DNA from: Stomatobaculum longum
Lineage (GTDB): Bacteria > Bacillota > Clostridia > Lachnospirales > Lachnospiraceae
Direction: 5' to 3'
Length of the DNA: 64,000 bases
Assembly (NCBI GenBank): GCA_000242235.1
Contig: JH590865.1
Span: 99,877-163,876 of the forward strand
Part shown: piece after piece, positions 47,458-56,000 of the stretch
Layout of the letters: each line of letters starts with the position of its first letter
How positions within the stretch are numbered: the first letter of the stretch is position 1
Translations under genes and position numbers: made by a program
Notes under the pieces: model-generated
Told to the model about the DNA's origin: nothing
The model's input: the letters and a program-made list of their open reading frames with translations, nothing else
The model's database searches: none

Positions 47458-48446
47458 GTACAGCGGAACTTGAGAGCGCACTGAAAAGCGGTGTGCTCTC
47501 GCGGGCCTATCTTCTTTGCGGAGAGGAAAGCTATCTCCGCAGGAATTATAAGGCCCGCTTTTTTTCGTTGTTTGCGGGCGACAGCATGAATGTCACGCTG
47601 TTGCGAGAAGAGGCGGCGAACGAGGACAATATCATCGCGGCGGCGGACACGCTGCCTTTTTTTGCGGAGCGTCGCCTTGTTTTCGTCGAGGAGAGCGGGC
47701 TCTTCCAAAAGAGCGCCGACAAGCTTGCCGATTACCTGCCCGCACTGCCGGAAAGCACTCTTCTGGTCTTTTCGGAGGAGAGTGTCGACAAGCGGACGCG
47801 CCTCTACAAGGCAGTTGCAAAGCTCGGCGGGATTGTGGAGTGCGCGCACCCGGCGGAGCAGGATTTGAAGCTCTGGGCAGCGCGCTACCTGCTGCGGAGC
47901 GGCAAAAAAATTCAGGAGAGTGTGCTCGAGCAGCTGCTCGCGGCAGTCGGCGGGGACATGGAGATGCTCGGCGGCGAGCTTGAAAAGCTGATTGCCTACC
48001 TCGGCGCGCGGGACGTGGTCACGCGGGAAGACCTGGCGGCGATTATTTCGGTCTCGGTTGAAAATCGCATCTTTGATATGATTGCGGCGAGCTGTGAGCG
48101 GAAGACAGACCGGGCGCTCTCGCTCTACGGCGACTTGCTTGCCCTCAAGGAAAAGCCCGGGCGCATTCTGGCGATGCTAAGCCGTCAGTACCGTCAGCTT
48201 CGCCTTGTCAAGGCCTTTGCGGCCGAGGAAAAGCGGGAAAAAGAAATCGCGGAGCTTGCCGGGCAGCCCCAATGGCTGGTACGGAAACTTTTGCAAATGG
48301 GGCGGCAACTTTCGCTCAGCGGCCTTGCGGCCGCCGAACGGCGCGCCGCGGCCTTGGAAACAGCCTATAAATCCGGTCGCATGGGCGAGCAGCTCGCCGT
48401 GGAACTGCTGCTTTGCGACAGCGATTTGACAGAATACTCGCTGTAA
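47454..48446 (+). CDS. holA: DNA polymerase III subunit delta
   Basis: A 330-residue protein with the delta-subunit layout: LSRAYLLCGEESYLRRNY at the start, an AAA+-like fold without Walker motifs, then CVENRIFDMIAASCERKTDRA-type and LKEKPGRILAMLSRQYRQL segments in the collar, ending in a helical domain. It opens the beta clamp in the clamp loader with DnaX, encoded 8 kb upstream. It starts with GTG at 47454, overlapping the deacetylase stop (GTGA). No closer ATG exists. Family assignment is good although the sequence has few invariant motifs. Confidence 0.9.
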   Translation: MSTAELESALKSGVLSRAYLLCGEESYLRRNYKARFFSLFAGDSMNVTLLREEAANEDNIIAAADTLPFFAERRLVFVEESGLFQKSADKLADYLPALPESTLLVFSEESVDKRTRLYKAVAKLGGIVECAHPAEQDLKLWAARYLLRSGKKIQESVLEQLLAAVGGDMEMLGGELEKLIAYLGARDVVTREDLAAIISVSVENRIFDMIAASCERKTDRALSLYGDLLALKEKPGRILAMLSRQYRQLRLVKAFAAEEKREKEIAELAGQPQWLVRKLLQMGRQLSLSGLAAAERRAAALETAYKSGRMGEQLAVELLLCDSDLTEYSL

Positions 48447-48516
48447 GTTTGCACAATTTTTAATAAACGACATTCATAAAAATGTGAAAATAATACAGAA
48501 AAAACCGAAATACGCA

Positions 48517-48545
48517 TTGACACTCACCGTAATACTTGCTATAGT
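48517..48545 (+). promoter_or_regulatory. Promoter of the cold-shock gene, with long 5' leader
   Basis: TTGACA (48517-48522), 17-bp spacer, TATAGT (48540-48545). The transcript would start near 48552 and carry a ~123-nt untranslated leader to the ATG at 48675. Long leaders of cspA-type mRNAs act as temperature-responsive structures. Confidence 0.8.
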
Positions 48546-48674
48546 TACATTGTGATTTGAGTGGACACGGATTCGCGCGACAGCAAAGACCATGAGGTTC
48601 CATCCATGGTCGATCTGACACGCACTTTGTTGCCCCGGGGGATTACGGATTATTTTATTCATGGAGGCACGACA

Positions 48675-48881
48675 ATGCACAACGGAACAGTTAAGTGGTT
48701 CAATGCGACGAAGGGTTATGGTTTCATCACGGACGATGCGGACAAGAGCGAGATTTTCGTTCACTTCTCCGGTATCAACTCCGAGGGCTACAAGACGCTC
48801 GAGGACGGCCAGAAGGTCACGTTCGAAGTGGCTGACGGCAACAGAGGACCGCAGGCAGTCAACGTAACGGCTGTTCAGTAA
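48675..48881 (+). CDS. Cold-shock protein (CspA/CspB family)
   Basis: A 68-residue single cold-shock domain. RNP1 is [12 protein letters not shown]2 is EIFVHFSGI, with the usual [12 protein letters not shown] start and [10 protein letters not shown] end. It binds single-stranded RNA and DNA as a chaperone. The start is ATG 48675 behind GGAGGCACGACA; the frame is open further upstream, but that is leader RNA. Own promoter with long leader; a terminator follows at 48938-48971. Confidence 0.97.
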   Translation: MHNGTVKWFNATKGYGFITDDADKSEIFVHFSGINSEGYKTLEDGQKVTFEVADGNRGPQAVNVTAVQ

Positions 48882-48937
48882 GCTTATCCCATACGGGGGC
48901 AAACGAAACGACAGCAGGATTTTAACTGAGATGGAAC

Positions 48938-48971
48938 AAGAGAGAGTGCGAGAGCATTCTCTCTTTTTTTG
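48938..48971 (+). terminator. Terminator of the cold-shock gene
   Basis: AGAGAGTGC (48941-48949) pairs with GCATTCTCT (48954-48962, one G-U) around a GAGA tetraloop and is followed by CTTTTTTT. Confidence 0.85.
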
Positions 48972-49068
48972 TGCCCAGCTCGTACAGTGTCGCCGCAATC
49001 TTGCCGAAGGCAATCCGTATCATCCGGGTGCCGCGAAGACCGCTGCAGCACTGCGGCAACAAATGTGC

Positions 49069-49120
49069 TTGCAGTCAATAGAGGGTTGGTGTATTATGTA
49101 GTTAGTTCACTATTGCGAAC
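49069..49120 (+). promoter_or_regulatory. Promoter with palindromic operator, no regulator gene left
   Basis: TTGCAG (49069-49074), 17-bp spacer, TATTAT (49092-49097), followed by the dyad GTTC/GAAC at 49105-49120 within a wider TTAGTTC...GAACAAA context. Such a site just after the -10 is typical of MarR/TetR-type autoregulated operons. No regulator gene follows; the next recognisable sequence is the transporter remnant. Between 48972 and 49068 nothing else was seen. Confidence 0.5.
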
Positions 49121-49150
49121 AAACAAAAGGCAATCGGAAGAGCCGACGGT

Positions 49151-49690
49151 AGTTGCGGATTCTGCATAAGACCGCAGCGCGAACCGAAAAGAGACGGCAG
49201 AGGAGCGACAAATATAGTCCTCGCAAAATTCGGAGAATGCGCGCTGCTTCTGCTGTTCACGCTCGTGCCGACCGCGGCGCTCTGCTTTCTGTTGCCGGGT
49301 GTACGCCACCTGTTCTACACAGGCGCGGAGGCGGAGGCGGTCGCCCTGACCGTCGCACAGGTATATCTCCGGACGCTTGGGTTTATGCAGCTTGCGGCGA
49401 CACTCTGCTTTCTCACAGAGAACAGTTTACAGGGCGCGATTGCCTTTGCGTTACTCTCATCAAACGCAATGTTTATTTTGATCACCATGACCCTTCTGAC
49501 GGGACCGCTCAAAAACAATGTGGGACGCCTTCAGCCCTTTCTTTACACTTCGATGCTTCGCAGCGTGCAGACCGACATACTGACCGGAAAGCCGTTTGTC
49601 GGCATGTTTGTGCTCGCAATCGGAATGTATATGCTGCTTCCGCTGCTCCTTGCGCTGCCGGGCTTTCGGAAGAAGGAATTGTCGTTCTAA
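49151..49690 (+). pseudogene. Chimeric transporter remnant (MATE-like fragment joined to ABC-permease-like fragment)
   Basis: A frame open from 49151 without an ATG start codes for membrane-protein pieces. About 49208-49430 (TNIVLAKFGECALLLLFT, LLPGVRHLFYTGAEAEAV, AQVYLRTLGFMQLAATL) resembles the second half of a MATE exporter up to the LQG motif. From about 49435 the sequence changes to NAMFILITMTLLTGPLKN, NVGRLQPFLYTSMLRSV and ends LLPLLLALPGFRKKELSF, which looks like the C-terminus of an ABC exporter subunit. The two are in one frame, suggesting a deletion that fused two neighbouring transporter genes. Lacking a start, membrane core and motifs, it is unlikely to work. Family labels are tentative. 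Confidence 0.45.
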
Positions 49691-49704
49691 GGAGGAATGG
49701 TATC

Positions 49705-51006
49705 ATGCTGAATATACTGAAAAAAATACTGAAGCTCTGCGTTCGACTGCTCCTAGGGCTCATTCTGCTCCTGCTCGGGATCGTACTTTTCTGTTTCGGA
49801 AAGCAGAAGATAGAGGAGGTACAGGCGCACCGGGAAATTCCCGAACTCAGAGCAGAAATGCAGTCTCTATCCGCGGATCATATCCCGGCTAATGTTTCCG
49901 TCCTGGCCATCGGAGAGGCAGTCCACGGCAGCCGTGAATTTCAGGAGCTGAAACTCTCTGTCTTGCGGGAGATGGTCGAGAAGCAGGGCTATACGGCCTT
50001 TGCGCTCGAGGCCGATTACAGCGAGTGTGCCGACATCAACCGCTATTTGCAGAGCGGCGAGGGAAAGCCGGAAGAGTTGGTGCAAAAGTTCTCGTTCCCG
50101 ATTTATCACACCAAAGAGATGGCGGAACTGCTTGGCTGGATACAGGACTGGAACCGGACAGCGCTGGAAGAGAAAAAGGTTCGCTTTTACGGCTTTGATA
50201 TGCAGAACCCGGAGACCGGTTATGCCTTTTTAAAGCAGTACAGCCTCGCGCACGGACTTGCAACGGAGGCGGAATTTGATGCGGTGCTTGAAAATATTCT
50301 GACGCCGCCCTACTCCCTGAGTCCGGAAAGTGCGGGACAGGCGGTTGCGTTTCTGAACCGGCTGAAGGAGAAGGCCGGTACGGCGGATATGCGGGATGCG
50401 GATGCGCGGGATTTTCAAATGGAGCTCACGACCGTCCGGCAGGCAATGGAATCCCGGACTTCGACCGAGGAGTCCAACACGCTGAGAGACCGGGATATGG
50501 CGGAAAATGTAGAGGCCATTCGGAAAATCGAAGCGGAGATCGGCTCGGGGAAGCTTGTGATTTCCGCACACGACGGGCACATTGAGCGGGAGAACCCGAT
50601 TTACACTTCTATGGGCGTTCTTCTTTCGCAGGATATCGGAAATAATTATTACGCAATCGGCACCGATGTCTGGAAGGTGCGGGATAATATGAAGTGCATG
50701 GGCGAAGCAAAGCGGAGCACGCAGACCTTTGTCTCCTGTGACCCGTTGGCGGCACAGGCGCGTTTTGCGGCGGGACAGCAATATGTCCTTTATTTTTCGG
50801 CGCTTTCGGATGAGGAGAGCCGGATTGCCGCGCTGGTGCGGACACCCATGCGGATGATGCAGCTCGGCGAAGGCTATACCTTTTTGATGCGACTCTTGCC
50901 GGATCGCAGCTATCGGCTGCAAGGCGCACCGGCGACCTATTACGACGCGATGCTGTTTCTCTATGAGGCGCATCCGATCGAGATTTTGAACGGTTCCGGC
51001 AGCTGA
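49705..51006 (+). CDS. Erythromycin-esterase-like hydrolase with N-terminal membrane anchor
   Basis: A 433-residue protein. One N-terminal helix (CVRLLLGLILLLLGIVLFCF) anchors a domain of the Ere/EreA-like superfamily: IGEAVHGSREFQELKL with E71 and H74 of the GExxHG motif, FALEADYSECADINRYL, FYGFDMQNPE, and LVISAHDGHIERENP with the second conserved histidine. The start is ATG 49705 behind TAAGGAGGAATGGTATC. Authentic macrolide esterases are soluble; most superfamily members have unknown substrates, and succinoglycan-type hydrolases occur too. It follows the transporter remnant and shares its direction; a strong terminator ends the unit. Confidence 0.75.
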   Translation: MLNILKKILKLCVRLLLGLILLLLGIVLFCFGKQKIEEVQAHREIPELRAEMQSLSADHIPANVSVLAIGEAVHGSREFQELKLSVLREMVEKQGYTAFALEADYSECADINRYLQSGEGKPEELVQKFSFPIYHTKEMAELLGWIQDWNRTALEEKKVRFYGFDMQNPETGYAFLKQYSLAHGLATEAEFDAVLENILTPPYSLSPESAGQAVAFLNRLKEKAGTADMRDADARDFQMELTTVRQAMESRTSTEESNTLRDRDMAENVEAIRKIEAEIGSGKLVISAHDGHIERENPIYTSMGVLLSQDIGNNYYAIGTDVWKVRDNMKCMGEAKRSTQTFVSCDPLAAQARFAAGQQYVLYFSALSDEESRIAALVRTPMRMMQLGEGYTFLMRLLPDRSYRLQGAPATYYDAMLFLYEAHPIEILNGSGS

Positions 51007-51056
51007 AGTTGCGGCACACGACGGAAGAAAACGAAAGCGAAGACGCATCGTATTCA

Positions 51057-51103
51057 GCAGGCAGGGCGGTGAAGAGAACATTCACCGCCCTGCCTGTTTT
51101 TGT
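51057..51103 (+). terminator. Terminator after the esterase-like gene
   Basis: A perfect 15-bp inverted repeat (AGGCAGGGCGGTGAA at 51059-51073, TTCACCGCCCTGCCT at 51081-51095) is followed by GTTTTTG. Confidence 0.92.
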
Positions 51104-51250
51104 CTTTGTCCGATACAAAACAACTGTCGCGATACGGCGGAGACAGAAACTTTGTTTTGTGATAAGCGACAAAGAAAGGCTTTTATATGCGGGAAAAAGT
51201 GCGGCGATTTGTGAGATTTCACTATATTTACGCTTGCTATATCGATAATA

Positions 51251-51279
51251 TTGCAAACGGCGACGAATATTCTTATAAT
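51251..51279 (+). promoter_or_regulatory. Promoter of the surface-protein locus
   Basis: TTGCAA (51251-51256), 17-bp spacer, perfect TATAAT (51274-51279), in an AT-rich stretch. The leader to the ATG at 51401 is about 115 nt. The gap 51104-51400 contains nothing else recognised. Confidence 0.8.
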
Positions 51280-51400
51280 TAATTAAATTTTTATGAATTT
51301 CATGCTGGCTGCCGGGCGGAAAGGAAGGGGAGGTTAGGCAGAGCACAACAAGCTTCAAGGGTGCATCAAGTGTTTGCGATTGGAAGGAGATTACAAGCGA

Positions 51401-53042
51401 ATGAGACGTAAAACAAAACAGGGGGCTGTGGGCCGTGCTGCTCGCAGCCGCTGTCGCTTGTCTTGTTCCGACTGTGACAGCCTACGCCATTGAGGGTTGG
51501 AACAGAGAGGGGGATGAGTGGCAGTATTTGAATCGGGAAGATCAGCCGGTGACCAGCGCCTTCAAAAAGTCGAAGGACGACTGGTTCTATCTGGATGAGA
51601 GGGGCTTCTTATTAAAGAACCGCATCTTTTCATTCGGCGGCGATGACTTCTATGTGGATCAGGACGGCCGCATGGTGCGAAACGCCTGGATCTTCATTGA
51701 CAGCGAGAAGGATCCGGACGACAATTACGGGGACAGCGCCTGGCACTACTTCGGCGCAGACGGCAAGGGACTCCGCGCAAAAGGTAAAGGCTTTCGGAAG
51801 GAAATCGACGGGCAGGCCTACGCCTTTGACGAGAACGGCAGAATGCTGACCGGCTGGATCAGCGACGAGGGCGCGGTGCTCGAGGACGAAAATCCGTTTG
51901 TGAACGCGCGCTATTATGCGGACGCGGACGGCGCGCTCTACACAAACCGCTGGCTCTACTACGACTGGGGGTCGCATCTCACGAGTGAAGTGAGCGGCAG
52001 GAGCTATGAGGACTACGAGAAGATGTGGTTCTACTTCGGAGCGGACTCGAAGAAGTACCGGAGCCGTGAGGGAGAGGCACCGTTCCGGCGGGACATTGAC
52101 GGTCAGACCTACGGCTTTGATGAGAACGGCGTTATGGTCGACTGGTGGAATAAGGTCGCGACCGTTTCGGACGCGGTGCGCTCCAATCCGACGAGCGATG
52201 TGCGCGTGCGCTACTATAACGGCTACGACGGCGGTCCGACCCTGAAAAACCGGTGGCTCTGGATGTACCCGTCCGAGAATCTGGATGCGAACGAGAACCG
52301 AGATCTCGAGTGCTCTTGGTGGAGAACCGACTCGAAGGGGCGCGTGTACCGCAACAAGATTCTGCAGGTCGGCGAGAGAGAGTACGCGTTTGACGGCATC
52401 GGCCGCATGAAGACGGGTTTTGTGCTCTTCGACGGGCGGCACGAATTTGTCGCGCAGTACGATGTGGACGCCTGGGACGCCGCGCACTTTATCAACGGCG
52501 ATATCTACGGCATTGAGAAGGCGGATCTGTACCTCTTCTCGCCGGACGAGTTAAACGACGGTTCCATGCAGGTGGGGAAGGAAATTACGATTGAGCTTGC
52601 GGACGGCCCGCGGACCTTTGCCTTCGCGCCGAGCGGCAAGGCCTACGGCAACCGGAACTGCCTCCAGAAGAAGGACAACAAGTTTTATATCAACGGCCTG
52701 CGCCTCGATGCACCGGAAGAGCAGGGTTACGGCGTGGTCTCGCAGAACATCGGGACACTTGACGCACCGCAGTACCGCTTCTATGTGGTCGACCGGAACG
52801 GCAGGATTGTTGGCGGCAGACGTGTGCTCCGCGCGGGTGACGGCTATCTGCTGGTTGCGAACGGTCAGTATGTGGGATACTGCGGCGACGAGGACGCGCC
52901 GCGCTGGAAGAACGACGCCTTTTATCACTATGACAGAAGCAACCGGCAAAACCACTACGCGGGCGGTGTGGTCGAGGATATGCGCACACCGATGACCAAG
53001 GACAAGGTGCCGGATGAGCTTTCTGTCTTTGAGGCAGATTGA
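51401..53042 (+). CDS. Wall-binding-repeat surface protein, signal peptide frameshifted at a G5 tract
   Basis: A good ribosome binding site (GGAAGGAGATTACAAGCGA) precedes ATG 51401. Its frame stops after ~30 codons, whereas the 535-codon open frame begins without ATG at 51435. Removing one G from GGGGG at 51421-51425 joins both into a perfect signal peptide (MRRKTKQGLWAVLL... ending TVTAYA). The mature part is made of choline/glucan-type cell-wall-binding repeats: GWNREGDEWQYLNREDQ, DDWFYLDERGFLLKNRIF, DDFYVDQDGRMVRNAWIF, SAWHYFGADGKGLRAKG, QAYAFDENGRMLTGW and later copies, with a less repetitive C-terminal third. As written, translation from GTG 51435 would lack the basic n-region, so export is doubtful. 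It ends 15 nt before the adhesin gene. Confidence 0.75.
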
Positions 53043-53057
53043 GAAAGGAGTGAGAGA

Positions 53058-56000
53058 ATGAAAAAAGCAACAGGCAAGCGGCGAAAGGGGCTCGGGCGGC
53101 GGTTTCTCGCCGGACTGCTCTCGCTGACCACAGCGCTGACACTGCTCGCACCGGGCGGCGGAGGATTGCTGACCGCGCAGGCGGCGACGGAGTTGCAGCC
53201 GGAGACACTTCCGGCAACCGAGTCGACGGACAATATGGAATCGAGCTGGAAGGTGAGCGGAGACTTTGGTGAAGGAGGTGTGACTTCCTATCGCTATAAT
53301 ATGTCTGGTATTAATCGCGACAATACCAGACAATCCATCACCTACCAAGAATACGGCATACCTCTTTATCTAGTCATGCCGGCAGCGAATGTGAATTCGA
53401 ACTTCCTGATATTACAGCAGTCGGGGGGCTACAATCCGACCTCACTGGTTACAACCGGCGGAAATCAGTTTTACATTGCAAAGCTCGGGCAGAGACAGGC
53501 GGAGCTCAGCGCCGGGAACGCTTTGCCGGCGGGGCAGAACCAGAATATGAACCCGCTAATCGCGAAAAACGGCGCGGTGGAAACCACGCGCTTCGGAGGG
53601 GCTTCCGATCATCGCACCGTGGAGTCTCTGGTCAAGACTACCGCGAACGGCAAGTACATGATTGCGGACTACTACTTCTACGGCCGAGAGGATATTCCGG
53701 CTGCCGGGCAGGACTTTTATGTTTCGATGGCCTATGATTTTCAGGTCAACAATTCATTACAAAAGGACATGGTGGTGACCGACCGAGGCTTTTATGCGAG
53801 AAAGCATGGAGAAAATGCCACGGTAAACGTTATTCTGAAGGATGATAACCTTGGCGTGACGGCCTCTGACTCCAAGTGGATTGGCGGTTTTAATTCAAGA
53901 ATTCAAAGATCGTTGACCACCGGAGTTGAGGGCACATCAATGACAATGGCCCAAATTACCGGAAAGAAGTTAAGCAATGCCGATTATTCCATCTCTTACT
54001 CGTGGAAAATCCGCTTGCACCCCGGTGAGACGCTTCATAAGCGCGTCGCCTACACCTATGCCGAGGCGGCAATCTATATTTCCTCCGCACACGGTGCAGA
54101 CACAAACAACGGAAACTTCGATGCACCGGTCAAGACCTTTGCGCGGGCACTGCAGCTTTCTCAGAATAAAAATGCGACCATTTTTATCGAGGACTATAAT
54201 GTCACGGATAGCGGCCCTATGGTAATCGGCTCAGGTGCAGGTTCCGGTACCCTTACCATCACGAGTGCGGATATCACCAGCGGCGGGACCTCCATCGGCT
54301 TCGGCGCGGGGACGCAAACCATTCAGTCGCCGAGCGGCAGCACCGCGGCGCTCTTTGAGAACAACCAGAGCGCGCGGCCGGTCACGATTGACGACCTGAC
54401 ATTTCAGGGTAACGGCAGCGAAACAGAGCCGCTGCTGAAGAATACGGCTTCCGCGGGTGTGCTGAACCTCGGCGCAAAGCTCACGGTCACCGGCGCCGGA
54501 AACGGCGCGCTGGATATTAAGGGCGGCACAGTCTCTACAACGGCAACCAGCGACGCTGAGAGCAGTATGCCGGTCACGATTACCGGAAACAAGGGGTATC
54601 TGGAGACGGTGACACCGCCCGGTGGCGGCGCGGCGGAGCAGAAGAAGCGCGGTGCGGTCTCGTTCCAGGGCGGCAGCTTAAAACTCGCGGGCGCCGTCAA
54701 TATCAGCGGGAACACAATGGAAAAACCGTCACCGGTTGCCGGCGCGCCGAACATTCAGGAGCCGAAGAACCTCTATGTGAAGGACGGCCTCCATGTCGAT
54801 GCGACGGCGCCGCTCCGGAGCGGCTCGACGGTCGGCTTTACGACCGAAAAGCTGCCGGATCCGAACCAGCAGATCGAAACGATTCAGATTACCGGGCAGC
54901 CCGGCAATGCGACCTGCTTCACGAAGGATGAGCCCTCCGTAGGCGTTCTGAAATGGCTCAAAAAAGATGCTTCCGGGCAGATTATCGGCGTGGGTCTTGA
55001 GGCGAGAGCACAGAAGGTGGAGCGCGTCGTAGTCGATTTGGACGGCAATCCGATTGCCCATGCGCCGGCCTTCGGCGGCACCAACCCGGAGGATCTGACC
55101 ATAGGTGCTACCTTCAGTTATGCGGCTTCGACCGTGCCGGGCCACTATCAGACGGGCGGCACGGATCAGAGACCCAAGTTTACGGCGAACGGCACAGAGT
55201 GGCTGTTTGACTCGATTGTCACCGATCCGTCGAATAAAATCACCGCAGCGCAGACGGATGCGACGACGGGTGCCGTTACCGACGCCGAGGTACCGGAGGA
55301 CGGCTTAAAGATTTACTACCGCTACAAAAAGAACATCGGTAAAGTCAAGTTTGACGGCAACGGCGGCACGCCTTCGCCGATCACGCTGAGCGGCAGCGGC
55401 AGCACTACGGGTACCACACCGGTGGTGTCGCGCTACGGCTATAAGATTACCAAGTGGACGCTGGATCAGGCGGGAACGAATCCGAGCAATGTGCTGACGG
55501 TAAACCCGACGACCGGCCAGGCGGTGTTCACCTTTGAGAGCGGCGAAAAGACCTACTATGCGCAGTGGGAGTACGATACAAGCATCACCTTCGATCTGAA
55601 TGCGATGTACTCGAATGCGGACGGCAGCATCAACTTCCAGACGCTTTCGCCGGTCACGACGCCGATCGGCAGCACGACGGCGGTCGGTATCAAGCACATT
55701 CACGGCTACCAGCCGGATCCGAGTCAAACGCTCAGCGTGATTACCCCGCAGCTCAGCACGAGCGGCACTTCGCCCGAGGCGGCGTGGGAACTCACGGGAA
55801 CGCCGCGGCAGTTTAAGATTTATCACATGCCGGGGCAGGATACGACGGTGGATCTCCACTATGTGCTCGGCACTGCGGAGTCCGACAAGTCAGATTTTGC
55901 GGTCGAGTATTACAGCGGCACGGCGGCAGCGCCGGGCGCTCTCTTAAAGACCGATGCGCCGGTGCGTTACTTCCCCGAGACGGCCATCGCCTATACGGTG

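Noticed and set aside
49153..49704. N-terminal extension of the esterase-like protein back to 49153
   Set aside because: The added residues are out of frame with the transporter remnant and look non-protein-like; ATG 49705 has a strong ribosome binding site and starts a proper membrane anchor.
49705..51006. Calling the Ere-like gene a macrolide resistance gene
   Set aside because: Only superfamily motifs are visible and the protein is membrane-anchored; most superfamily members have no known antibiotic activity.
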